Source: Amyloporia xantha (lineage: Eukaryota; Basidiomycota; Agaricomycetes; Polyporales; Adustoporiaceae). From it: a stretch of DNA of 64,000 nucleotides. The stretch spans positions 1,860,001-1,924,000 of the forward strand of contig JAYKKR010000001.1 in the NCBI GenBank assembly GCA_036971615.1, given 5' to 3'. The translations under genes and the position numbers were made by a program. Below are positions 1 through 11,300 of this stretch, piece by piece. Every line of letters begins with the position of its first letter. The stretch's first letter is position 1. The notes beneath the pieces are model-generated. The model saw nothing but the letters and a program-made list of their open reading frames with translations. It did not search any database and had not been told where the DNA came from.

Positions 1-3000
1 AGTTCAGTCATGGGTAAAATTGCCTCCCACAAGCTGATGCATTGGTACTTCTCGACATCAAAGTCATCATTATTCTTCCGCAAGTACCATTCCCAGATCC
101 GACGCTGTTCTGCATGCTGCCATTTAACGTAGCTCAAACGGCTTTCGAGCGCAATATCCTCCACCGATTTCAACTGCACTGGAAGTTCTTCCGTAGCTGA
201 GTATGGAAGAGGGGAAGCAGCAATCGCATTCGACGTCGTCGGAGTGAACTCAAAGTATCCGGGTCCATCCACAGGGGATGAACTGTGGTGCCTGATCACA
301 GGCGTATCTGGCATTGCCGGAAGAGGAAGAGACTCGATCTGCGCTGCGACATCATCAGGATCAGGTGATGGAGGGGTTATAGTAGCCTGGGTGATAGTTT
401 CCTCCTGTTCGTGATGTGAATGGCCCTTCTCTTCACGACGGATGACTTCATCCTCCCACTCCCTCTTAATGCGAGTTAGTTCGTCGTCGAGTTCTTTCAT
501 TCGCCGAACAGGATGTGGAGGAGGAAAGCGGAGAGTAGCAGAAACTGAAATGAAGGTCCGCTGATACGGTTCCAAGGATTCCTGAATGCGACGTGAAAGA
601 CGGATTTGTTCCGCATCTTCGTCCGGAAGATCCTCCATGTCCGTATCGGATGGCGAACGTTCAGAGACAACCTCTGCTAGTCCATTCACATGGGATGACG
701 ACCCATAACCCATCGGGGTGGCGGTCGATTGTGAAGGTGTCGATGCGATCGAATATGACATTGGTGTAATCGAATCCGAAGCCTGAGTAGATGGCGTTGC
801 TTCCGCGGTCAGGACGGGTAAGGTAATCACAGAGTCCTTCCAAAGATGGGTCTCTAGTCTTAAATTCCGCACAATGAAAGCGAGGAATCGCGTCACTTTC
901 TTGATACGCCGAAGGGTGTCGATGTCACCGCCTCTCAGAACAATCGTGCAGCCCATCTCCGCATTGCATCCTTCAAACCGCATGTATGTCTTCCGCCGAC
1001 CGGGGATCAGAGGATGATCGTATGTCTGGATCCGGAAGCGTGCGCAATGCCCAAGACGAGGCTCCAAAGCGAGCTTATCCATAGATGAGAAGACATCACC
1101 CTGTGTCATGCGGGCGACGAACTGTATGGCCGATGGCTTTACCGTCCTCGCAACTGCTATCTTGTGCTTCGCCAGAGCGTCAAGCGCCAATCTCGAGACC
1201 GACTTCTCGGCCAATACAACATGCGGACGAAGAGCAGCAATCCGGCTAGCCAGGTTACCCAAATAATCTTTTTCCTGCCGCAGGATTTGCCCGAAGTGCA
1301 TATATTGTCCTTCGACTCTATGAAATTCGAGGGGGAATGTGACGAGCATGACTCTAGGGTTACGTTGCGTCCGGAGCATCTGCTTGTGGGCTACGTTCTT
1401 CGTGATAACGGCTCCATCAACGTATTCCGAGTCTTTAGGCGAGCCACCAGGAATCTTCTTGATCTTGACATACCGTCGAACATCCATGTCTGCACCCTGC
1501 CGCTGGGGATGAGCGGTGAAGGTCAATTCACGAGCAATCCGAAGGCTCAATTTCAGCAAAGTTTCCTCCCATTCACCGATGTTCGGGATCTGCTCCGCAG
1601 CTAACATCTGTCGCAGCATGATCCGCAGGTGGAACATAGATATCAGATTCAACTCCTGTGCATACCTGCTGGTATGTCAGTCAAGTCATTCTGTATACGC
1701 AACAGATGTCGGACTTACGCCGTACTCTCTCTCCTGGTACGCCATCCAGGTTCTCCTGTGCTGAAGTTTTCGCCCAATCGACTTTGCACACGGCTCCGAA
1801 TGAAAGGCGTAGCCACATCAAAATCAGCATAAGAATTGAATCTCGATCTCAGCATACCCGGACTCTCAAACGGATATGCCTGATCGGGGGAGCTGACCGG
1901 AAATTGCACCGAGCTCGTAGACCCGTCAATCGAGACAGGCACTGTCACAGGAAAATCAATGGGCGTATTACGACCAGGTCCGCTTGGCGAGTTCTCGTCA
2001 CTAGACTTGCCAGAGAACGAGATTGGGTCTTTCTCCTCTTCTGTGAGTGCCCTGCGGAAAGGAACAGGGTTTTCGCGCACAAAGCGATCGCCTCTGAAGT
2101 CCTCTTCGTCGGGAGTAAGAGGGCGGGATGCAACGGCACTGTCATCAGAGCCAGAATACCGTTTCGTCTTTGTCTCAGCTATGGAGAATAGATTGAACGG
2201 CTCATCCGTACGACCGAATAACTGCGACGCAGCAAAAGGAGATTGCGGATGATGCCCTAGAGCAAATGACAGGTATTCGGCACCCAATTGATGTGCAGCA
2301 AAGGGCGAAGTCATATTGGAATTGATTGAACGCCTATCATCGTCCTCATCATCGTCAACTTTGGCTAGCTTGTCGAGACACAGGTTGCAGACTCGCACCA
2401 TGCCGTCATGGCCGAATCGCGCACCCTTGATGATATTGGACGCGCATCGAGAGCAGAAAATCTGGCCTGGCAAAGAGGATTGAGAATATCTCCGCAAAAG
2501 AATTCCCAAGATACGCACCACAGATGCGACAATGGTGCTTCCGACGCCAAGCAGTGAAAACACTCTTGCAATCATAGCATTCTTTGCACAGTTCGTCGTC
2601 CATCCAATAATCCCGAGAAAGGCCTTCTCCCCGAATCCTCCTGATGACCTTCGAGACTGAAGCAGACCTCCTGATGCTGCCTGTTGTCCTAATGCTCCTC
2701 GCATCACTGTCCTGGATCGGGAATCCCGGAATAGCAGTACCATAAACACCACCATCAGGCGTGTCGGGTGAATAGAACGGACCACGAGACGGTGGCCGGT
2801 CATAATCTGCATTGTAGGAAGGTGTTTCCGAGACCACCGGAGTTAATGAGACCAATGGCGGGGCAGGATTCGACGCTGCGACGTTGAAAAGGGCATTACG
2901 GTCGTGAGATGACTTGCTGGATTGGTTCGAGCCGTTGTTCAGTATCGAAGGCCGGCGCTGCTCAATCGGCTGTCCGCCTTGGCTGGTGCTCGGGTATCCC

Positions 3001-3245
3001 GTGCCACTGGACGCGACCGCCGAGGAGAGCGGCGCGGCCAAGGTACTCCTCACCTTGGAGAAAAGAGATGTGACAAGGGCGTAGGACGACTGGTCATGTT
3101 CATCTTCCTCAGAGAATGGATTAAAGGAGGTCAAGCTCGTCACGTCGTCCACTATCTTGGTGCTACTACGCGACCTAGAGGAAGACTGTTCGCTGCTGCC
3201 AGTAGGCGCGTTCAGCGAGCTCAGGCTCGCTTGCGACGAGTCCAT
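1..3245 (-). CDS. fab1: 1-phosphatidylinositol-3-phosphate 5-kinase Fab1, 5' part
   Basis: This lipid kinase makes PI(3,5)P2 on endosome and vacuole membranes. Only the N-terminal part lies in the window; the catalytic domain is beyond base 1. The start at 3245 opens MDSSQASLSSLNAP and is followed by a Ser-rich disordered stretch. A FYVE zinc finger lies at about 2640-2370 (WMDD, then RRKHHCRIC, then CSRCAS and VCNLCLDK, with all paired cysteines) and is split by a short intron near 2473-2530. A second intron near 1680-1735 leads into the chaperonin-like (TCP-1/cpn60) domain, where FPLEFHRVEGQY, GCTIVLRGGD and the run that follows are typical of Fab1. Beyond about 850 comes an acidic linker with an RRIQESLEPYQRTF-type segment. 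Family assignment is very secure. Exon ends are by eye. Confidence 0.93.
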
Positions 3246-3495
3246 ACTGAGGCCTGCAAGACAGTGATCGCTCGTGCAATTAGTGTTCACGACGTGCGAG
3301 CTGGAAATTATAGCGCAAGATGACAGCCGTCCGAGACAGTTATAGCATAGCTCTGGTAATGACACCCAGATCAATGTCAACGAGCGCTCTAAATGATCAG
3401 GTCGCGTTACGTAATCCCGCTTGGATCAGAGTGCTCAAGTGCGAGAACTGAACTGGTCAAGGCGAACTCTAGTGACATGCTCAGGCTCTTACACT
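3246..3495. promoter_or_regulatory. Divergent promoter between fab1 and med11
   Basis: About 250 bp separate the start codons of the minus-strand fab1 and the plus-strand med11, so both promoters must lie here or overlap the 5' ends. I see no TATA box or other distinct motif. Confidence 0.5.
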
Positions 3496-4164
3496 ATGTC
3501 CATGGATAGTGCCGCACCCGCTGCAACTGACAGCCAAAATTCCGGCGAAGCCAGTATTGACCCAATTTGGATGTCAAGCCGTACATCACGGCAGATATAC
3601 GCTCTCGGAGAGGTTGAGAAGGTACGAACCAAATGCCTGGCTATCGGTTTAGAGAAGTTCACATTGTTACTAGGACATCAACCGTCTTCTGTCTCTAGCT
3701 GCTTCCTCCATCTCGCTATTGACCCTTCCTCAGACGGATGGACCCGACGATGGACTTCCGCAAGGGGGTGAAAGGTCCGAACAGTTCGTGCTGGAAGTAA
3801 GCGAATATTTTGAACGATTAGACGTAAGCCTTTTCTTCCAGCATTCTACGCTCATCACGGCTCATTGAACGATGCTTTTACATAGACCATCCACATTGCC
3901 ATTCGTTCCTCTCTAGCTCATATCCGTCAGTCACGGATAGCACCGTCCGCGATCAATGCGCCTCCGCCTGGATTTGTCCCCCCGTCTCTCGGTGTTGGCG
4001 TGCCCCGTGCCGGTGAAGACTATAGCAAGGGAGGCAGGGGTTTGCAGGAGGAGCGTGTGGAGAGTGATGCGTGGAAGGGAATCCTGGATGCTCTCACTCG
4101 GTTGAAAGATGCGAGAGAGCGGGAAACGTCAGACGATTCTCAGGCCACTCCAAAGCAGCAGTAA
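3496..4164 (+). CDS. med11: Mediator of RNA polymerase II transcription subunit 11
   Basis: This is a Mediator head-module subunit of about 177 residues in three exons. Exon 1 (3496-3621) ends in IYALGEVEK. Exon 2 (from about 3672) reads DINRLLSLAASSISLLTLP and continues through EQFVLEVSEYFERLD. Exon 3 starts TIHIAIRSSLAHIRQSRIAP and ends at TAA 4162-4164. The order of helix, LAASSISLLTLPQ and a second helix with a Pro-rich loop (PPPGFVPPSLGVGVP) is the fungal Med11 pattern. Both introns are about 50 nt with GT-AG ends. The gene is divergent from fab1 and convergent with the TBCA gene, with only 60 bp between stop codons. Confidence 0.85.
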
Positions 4165-4224
4165 TCATTCATATGGTGCACATATAACACAGGTATTGTA
4201 GTACTCCTCTCGTATTCGTATAGT

Positions 4225-4730
4225 CTAGATGCTGACCGTCTCAAAGGCCTCTTGCGCTTGCATCAAGGCCTCATCCTCCTTGAGTGCTGGGTCTTGCTCT
4301 GCAGCAACCTGGTTGATGCATAAGCATGACCTGCCGAGATGAGGAGACAGCATCCTACTCACGAGTAGCTCCCGCAAATCCTGCACGGCTCCACCCAGGC
4401 GATTGGCGGTGTCCGCGATCATCTTCTGCGACTCCTCAAGCATCCTCCTCTGAGAACCAAAGTTTATGGTTGAATCAGACAACGCGATAGGAATGAGATT
4501 GCTTTACGCACTGCATTCTTGATATCCCAGTCCTCTGCACCATCGGCGATGAATTTGTCGAGCTTGATCTTCTGGTCCTCTTCTTCTTTCTGGTACAGTT
4601 TGGTCTCCTTGTAAAGCCTAAGCCATCATAGTTAAGTAGGGCAACTATGTACTGATATGTAAACGACGAACCGTTTGCAAACGCCGGATTTGATCTTGAG
4701 TTGACGGCGAATGGTTGCAGTGTCGCTCAT
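4225..4730 (-). CDS. TBCA: Tubulin-binding cofactor A
   Basis: This is a small beta-tubulin folding chaperone of about 110 residues, a three-helix bundle, cytosolic. Four exons read MSDTATIRRQLKIKSGVCKR, LYKETKLYQKEEEDQKIKLD, then RRMLEESQKMIADTANRLGG and VAAEQDPALKEDEALMQAQE, ending EAFETVSI. The start is the ATG at 4728-4730, the stop the TAG at 4225-4227. The introns are at about 4620-4673, 4455-4513 and 4313-4366. Length, charge pattern and the KLYQKEE motif all fit TBCA/Rbl2. Confidence 0.9.
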
Positions 4731-5088
4731 CGTTGCAGGAAAGATCGCGGATCAGTCCAGATGGAAGGCGCTCGATCACATTATATACGTAGCCCCCACG
4801 GTGTATGCAGCTGAAAACAGTTGGATCTACTCGTTGATAATTGTTTCCTTCGTGACTAGTACCCTCGCTCACGTATTCACACCTTGCACAAGATTGGCTA
4901 TTGAGTGTGTTCAATCTCACAGTGGATCAAGGCATGAATCAACACTACAAGAATATTTACTGGCTCGTTCGATCTACGACGAGGCTATAACCTTATAGAA
5001 TTCGACTCGGACTTCGGAGACATGGATTCCAGGAAACGATATTAATCGGTGTGACTTCCGCCTCTGCGATATGATCCCTAATAAAATC

Positions 5089-5575
5089 CTACGGAGACAA
5101 CCCTTCATTCGATCCATTTTCTGGACGATATAGCCCAAGTACGGTTTCCAATATGGGAAGTGCTTTAGCAGCAGCCTCGTCCTTGGCTGCACGCTGGCTG
5201 GCTCCCTGGCCTCGTCCGTACTCAAAGTTATGGACTGAAGAGACGTTCAACGTTCAACAGGGACCCTGAGATGAATAATTCAAGACGTACTATACGCCAC
5301 TGCCTCCCATTGAGATGCAGTTCCGTTCTGTTTTGCTTGGAATTCCCATTTCAACGCTCTAGGACCCACGCTTTTGCGTAGCCAGTCATTCAGCTGTACT
5401 CTAGGCAGGCTATGGTTCAACGATGGTAAGCATGTTGGCCGCTTCAAACCAAACAGAAGAGCGGCACGTACAGTTCGGTCTGTCCTTCCCTGACTACTTC
5501 ACTTCCTCCATTCGTCGGTGGAACGCTTGGCCTATTAGGCCGCATCAATAATGTCAAAGCATCTGGATCGTTCAT
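5089..5575 (-). CDS. Small double-stranded-RNA-binding-domain protein
   Basis: Three exons give about 118 residues: MNDPDALTLLMRPNRPS, a spacer, then LNDWLRKSVGPRALKWEF, QAKQNGTASQWEAVAY, IHNFEYGRGQGASQRAAKDE and AAAKALPILETVLGLY. That is the alpha-beta-beta-beta-alpha layout of one dsRBM, with the C-terminal helix motif GASQRAAKDEAAAKAL that contacts the RNA backbone. The start is the ATG at 5573-5575, the stop at 5089-5091. No other domain is visible, so its RNA target is unknown. The second intron carries a direct repeat of GTTGAAC. It lies downstream of, and on the same strand as, the intergenic gap at 5.6-6.5 kb. Confidence 0.72.
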
Positions 5576-6555
5576 CAGGGGATATTGAAGATTTCTCCTT
5601 GTTTTCACACTCGTCTGGTTAAGGAGAGGGGCGGTCGGACTGGTTCATTGACACCCACACATCCGAATTCTGTGCTTTTTATCCTGCACAGATGATGCCA
5701 GTCGCGTTGGTTTTGTGTTCTTCGTGTTTACACCGCATCTCATCAAGCCACTAGCGACAGCGGATATAGATATCAATATGTGATGCTTATCTCAAGCATT
5801 TGAATGATGATCCAAACCAAGGCTTCGCGACTCGCTCGGTCCATATTGCGGGTGCCATGCGATATCCGCCAGGTAGGTGCTGGCAGACCGACTGAGCGTT
5901 CATGCCCAAGGTTGATGCAGCGTGACTAAGGTGCGCCATCAAGATGCCTTGTAAAGCATAATTCACTACGGACGCGTGCTCACATGGATATGTATATCCC
6001 CGTTGGCGCTCTTATATAAGCGCGAGGATATCCTGGATATCCACATCCCAGATATGAGGGGCTTCGGACTCGGAGAACCATCTGAATCCACTCATTCTTG
6101 GCCCCAATCATTCTATCCGAGTACGTGATATCTTGTACCTATTACCTTCGAAGGGAGCATCCACGGTAACTGGCTTCGTAGGAACTTTTTTAATATTTGG
6201 ATATCCTGAAGTGCTAGATCACTCTCCACGCACCAGGTGCATCTTGACTTTCCAGCTGAGTTAAATAATGACTTCGCCTAGCACCTTCATGTTTTCCTTG
6301 CCAAGTTTGTGATCAACTACCCGACAGCAGCTTGACTCCATCAGGACGCTCCCTTCATCCTGACCCTGTCAGTGACATTTCTTGATACAAGGGGCTTTTG
6401 GTACCAGCTACTTTTGCTTGTATTATCTGACATAGTGAGTCCGACTACTATTAGACTGCCGTGCCTGACTCATGATTTGAATGTTTACAATCCCCTCGTT
6501 CAAGCTTTCTGGGAGATACAGCGGTATACCCACATTTCGGGCACCCCCACTCAGC
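5576..6555. other. Intergenic, no gene seen
   Basis: No reading frame with coding character on either strand. A TATA-like TTATATAAG lies near 6011-6019 and could belong to the downstream F-box gene, although it is over 500 bp from the start codon. A small palindromic GGATATCC pair lies near 6027-6043. Confidence 0.5.
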
Positions 6556-7766
6556 ATGCCGCCAATTTTCCCTCTTGAGATCTGCGAGGCGATCATTGAC
6601 TGTGTTGGATCGGAAGATTCGGACTTCAACAGTCTCTCGGCTTGTGCTCTGACTTGCAAAGCGTGGGTACCTAGGAGCCAGCGTCAACTATTTCGAAATG
6701 TAGTCATTCGTAAAGAGGGCCAGCTGTGCGGGTTCTCAGAATTACTAGCGCTTCAATCCAAATCCAGTCCTTTGGTCAAGACGTTCACCGTAAAGTGGAA
6801 GGCCGATTGGACCAAAAACACCCTACAGCACATGCTGAGTTTCCCAGTAATTCTAGCTCGAAGAGTGCCATGCGTCGAACAAATCAGCATTTATTCTTCA
6901 CTGCAGCAGACTCCACCGACATTCTTCAATACCCACTTCTTTATCTCACTGAAGGAGTTCACATCCGTCACTAAGCTTATTCTCAGCACAATGAAGTTTC
7001 TCACTTTCAGCGACCTTGGTCGTCTGATATCAGCGCTACCAAATCTATCAATACTAGAATGCTATCGCATAGAATGGAAAAGATTCGGCTCAGATCCATT
7101 CACGTGGAAACCACGACGTGAATCCCTCAGATTGACGTCTCTGACTGTATGTGCTGTTTCTCAAAGAGTCCCTGCTGAGCGCTGTCACTCATGCACGATA
7201 CGTCATTTAGGTGGAATGCATGGAGATGGTAGGACTCCGTTCCTTACTGTCAGCTTCGCAAACAACACTTCAACATCTTTGTTTGGACTACTCTCCTGTG
7301 CATGCGGGTTTAGCCTTGAGTACGCTCTTCTGTCAAAATCATCTTCTATTGGTTGTTGAAATCGTGGATCTTAGACACAGACTTCACGAGTGTGCTCCTG
7401 GAGTGCCTTCAAGATATCTCGATTTCCATTCCGCTCGACTCAGCTAGTCTGAACTGGCCGACACCATTCCTCTCCGAAATTATGTCCAATCGCATCGAAA
7501 AGCTCACCATCCAGTACTGTGACCCATGCATGAACGATCTGACGCTCAGTATCCCGCATTGCGATCATCTTGACGAGCTGCATTCAAACTATCCATCTCT
7601 TGGTGAAGTAAAACTCATCTTTCGAAAAGGCGAAGGTAGTATGGACGACACGAGATTGAAATCTGACCTCGCATTGCGATTGCCAAAGCTGACTAAACGT
7701 GGCATACTGAAGATTGAGCTCGTTGTTGGTTCTGTTGAGCGCAGACTATTGAGGAGAGGAGGCTAA
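6556..7766 (+). CDS. F-box protein, 3' end rewritten by a retrotransposon
   Basis: The N-terminus MPPIFPLEICEAIIDCVGSE with ALTCKAWVPRSQRQLFRNV is the basidiomycete F-box, expected to bind Skp1 in an SCF ubiquitin ligase. The rest is LRR-like and would bind a target. I prefer the ATG at 6556 because relatives begin just before the F-box; the in-frame ATG at 6481 would add 25 residues. Introns are inferred near 7149-7210 and about 7322-7375 (GTACGC to CTTAG), which joins VHAGLAL to NTDFTSVLLECLQD. The last codons and the stop TAA lie inside the 3' LTR of a copia element inserted at 7732/7733. The protein now ends VVGSVERRLLRRGG; without the insertion it would end VVGS plus nine other residues. 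Target unknown. Confidence 0.75.
7728..7732. repeat. Target site duplication GGTTC, left copy
   Basis: GGTTC at 7728-7732 is repeated at 13584-13588 directly outside the other LTR. Five bases is the usual copia integrase stagger. Confidence 0.93.
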
Positions 7767-8036
7767 TCCGTCTTGTATTCTAGTGGGCTGTAAGGCCCGG
7801 CTTATATACATGCATGAAAGGCTCCTTAGTAATCGTATCTAGAAACCTATAGAATATCTTAGTAAGATATGAAGTCATAATGAAATCATAGTGGAGATTT
7901 CTTAGTAAGAAAGTGGAGCCTATGAAGTAAGACAAGAACATACTATGGAACGTCATAGAACATCATAGAAATGAGTAAGTACTGACTACCAAGTATGGAA
8001 GTGCGACTACTATAGTTGGAAACTAATCGTTCAACA
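7733..8036 (-). repeat. 3' LTR of the copia element
   Basis: 304 bp running TGTTGAGCGC to GTTCAACA in plus orientation, matched base for base by 13280-13583 as far as I can compare. It supplies the stop codon of the upstream F-box gene. Its own promoter would point leftward, antisense to that gene. Confidence 0.95.
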
Positions 8037-8045
8037 CTCCCACTC
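8037..8045 (-). other. Polypurine tract
   Basis: On the minus strand GAGTGGGAG directly precedes the 3' LTR, the position where plus-strand DNA synthesis is primed. Confidence 0.7.
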
Positions 8046-8062
8046 AACTAGATAGTCGCTAA

Positions 8063-8350
8063 CTACTCTAGTCCAAGACTATGTACAAATTTCTCATGAA
8101 TAGAGAAAGATAAATTCTTAGTGAGGATATCGGCCCTTTGCTCAGCAGTAGGTACAAAGAAAAGATCGACATGACCGTTTTCAATGAACTCTCTGCAAAA
8201 GTGGTACCGAATATCAATGTGTTTGGTTCTTCTGTCATGAGCTGGATTAACCGCAAGAAAAATGCTACCATTATTATCAATGCATAAAGGTGTGGCATTT
8301 TGCGGCTTAAAACCAATCTCAGACTGAAGAGTCCGAAGCCAGGCTAATTG
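8063..8350 (-). pseudogene. Cut-off C-terminal end of copia RNase H
   Basis: In frame with gag-pol after the TGA at 8351-8353. It starts QLAWLRTLQSEIG and includes the RNase H residues in CIDNNGSI and the RTKHIDIRYHF block, ending at TAG 8063-8065. It could only be made by readthrough. Confidence 0.85.
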
Positions 8351-11300
8351 TCAACAAGAGTCGGACAACGCCATGTACTCTGCTTCTGTTGAAGACAGAG
8401 CAACAGTCTTTTGTCGCCGCGAGACCCATGAAATAGCAGCATCTGCCATAAAGAAGACAAAGCCACTAGTTGAATGCCTATCGTCCTTGTTCTCAGCCCA
8501 ATCAGAGTCAGAATAACCTATAAGTCCAGATAATCCGCTGCCTTTGTAGCAAAGCCGAAGTGAACGTGAACCGTTCAAATAGCGAAGAATATATTGTGCG
8601 GCTTTATAATGTTGCATTGTAGGCTTAGCAGAATATTGGGAAAGGCGATTAACTGCATAGGCTATATCTGGGCGAGTGCCTAAGGCGATCCACAGAAGTG
8701 AACCAATGAGCTGCTGGTACTTTGAACGAAGGGCGGCATCAACTTCATATGAAGGATCTGCTTTGACAAGATGTACGCCAAATGGAAGGGGAGTTCGCGT
8801 GGGTGCTGCATCTAGCATTTGGAATCGCTCGAGTGTCTCTTCAATGTATTTAGACTGATCAAGCCAAATGTTTCTGGATGATCTATCTCGAGTAATCCGC
8901 ATGCCTAGAAAAGATTCTACAGGCCCAAGATCACGAACATTAAATCGCTTCTGAAGACAACCTTTAAGCCATGCAATCTGACGCCGATCAGATCCAATTG
9001 GCAATATATCGTCAACATATACGACAAGTATTAAATCCCCCCCATGATGACGATACACATAAATACCCGCATCAGAATATGTACGTGTGAACCCTAATTC
9101 CACCAACGCATTGTGGAGTTTTTTATTCCACTGTCTGCCAGCCTGTTTAAGACCATAAATAGCCTTCAAAAGACGACAAACTTTGTGTTCCTGACCAGGG
9201 ACTTTGAATCCTTCTGGTTGCTCCATATATATCTCCTCGTCTAATTCGCCATATAAGAATGCTGTCTTTACATCCATAGCCTCTACCTCCCAATCATTAA
9301 GAGCAGCATGGGCGAGTAAGAATCTTATAGATTCAAAACGAGCGACAGGGGAGAATATTTCATCATAATCGATGCCTTTGACCTGTTTAAAGCCTTTGGC
9401 TACAAGCCGAGCTTTATATCTACCACCAGGTTTAATAGTGTAAACCCAACGACAAGGTACTGCCTTACGTCCAGGAGGTAAATCAACTAACTCCCATGTA
9501 CCATTCTCCATTTGAGAGTCTATCTCTTCCTGCATAGCGGCCTCCCACTGAGTCCGATCAGGGCGAGAGATCGCTTCCTGATAAGATTGTGGAAAAGGTC
9601 CGTACTGAGGATCGGCGTTGAGAATAAACTCTACTGGAAGATCTGAGATGAGATTCTCCATGACATCAGGTAAACCACCTCCTTGGTCAATGTCACGCTG
9701 TATAGCTGCAGGGTGACGATCACCATACGCATTGTCAGGCCGTGGTGGAGGTCTACCAGCGGTTGACCGAGTAGAGCGTCTAGGTACAAATGGAGGAGGT
9801 TGTGGTACTGGAGGCTCATCTGGAGAAGGTGGACGAGGTGGAGGAGATGGGTTTCTAGGCGGTTCTGGTGGTGGTCCCGGATGTGGAAGCAAGTCAGCAT
9901 CCGGTTCAGGCCTATTAGCATCATCATCACCAAGCGGCAGGGCCGGCTGTGGTGCTGGAGCTACAGGAACGGGCGGCTCATGCGGTTGTTGGGCAGCGGG
10001 AATAGGATTCGCACTTTTGTTCGGAAAGGATCTCTCATTGAATACCGCATCACGCGATAAGACAATGGAGCGGCTATCTTTATCCCAGAATCTATACCCC
10101 TTTGATCCAGGTTCATAGCCGACGAACACCATAGGTTTAGCTCGAGCCGTGAGCTTATCCTGGCGTCGCTCCTTCTGAACATGTACATAGGCTAGGCATC
10201 CAAAGACTCTAAAGTACGACACATCTGGAACAGTACCATTCCATAATTCAATGGGAGTACGCCAGTGTGCTCTGCGGAATGGCTGACGATTGTAAATATG
10301 AACGGCAGTTTCAACAGCAAGTTTCCAGAAGCCAGTGGATAAACCAGCATGATGACGCATAGCTTCTGCTTTTTCTACAATAGTTTGCTGCCAACGTTCT
10401 GCACGTCCATTCTGTTGTGGACTTTGTGGCATAGATGCCTCGCGCTCAATACCATTTTCATGTAAATATTGTGTGAACTCTTCACCCATAAATTGCATAG
10501 ATGCCTCGCGCTCAATACCATTTTCATGTAAATATTGTGTGAACTCTTCACCCATAAATTCTCCTCCTCTGTCAGAGCGGAAACGCTTAAGTCGCGTAGA
10601 AAGCTGAGTTTCCCCCCATGCTCGATAACTTTTAAAGCAGGTGAGAGCATCAGATTTCCGCTTAAGGTAATACATGACACCAAATGAGGAGAAGTCGTCG
10701 AGGAATGTGACACAATATTTGAAACCATCAATGGACAAAGATGGCATCTCGACGAGATCTGAGTGAATAAGTTCTAATGGTTTAGATGCGCGAGTAGAAG
10801 AGAGTGGGAACGGTTGTCTGTGGGACTTGCCAAGCGCACAACCAGCACAAGGATCAGACTTTGGTGCTGAAGAAAGACTATTTGGTGCGCCATTAACATG
10901 ATTAGGCAATTGACGAATTGTGTTACGTCCCGCATGACCAAACCGTTGATGCCACAAGTCATAGTCAGCTTCCACAGATTGCAGAGTCTGAGGCCGGGTG
11001 TTTGGATGAAACACTTTGGTTTCAAGCCAATAGAAACCTGAACCATCATGGCTTGATCGCGCAGTGAGGATTAGGTTCTCACCCGGTTTGGAGCCTGCCC
11101 AAAAATTCATAGTGTCCCCATGGGCACTATAGCAGCCTCCTTGGTCAATAATGGTACGTGGAGCGAAGAAACGATGAGACGCTTCAGGAATATAAAGGAC
11201 AGATTTAAGAGTCAGGTTGACAATGATTCCGTCACTATTCTGATGTCGCAGAAGAACTATTCCAACACCTTTGATATCTATGGTTTTATCTGCGCCGGCT

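Noticed and set aside
1164..2252. Several plus-strand frames of 80-177 codons
   Set aside because: They overlap fab1, whose FYVE and chaperonin-like domains are clear on the minus strand.
5240..5262. Doubled GTTGAAC motif, seen also near 34110
   Set aside because: Short and at unrelated positions (an intron and an intergenic gap); chance is likely.
9732..10118. Gly-rich plus-strand frame of 128 codons
   Set aside because: It is the antisense of the Pro-rich linker of gag-pol; composition is explained by the other strand.
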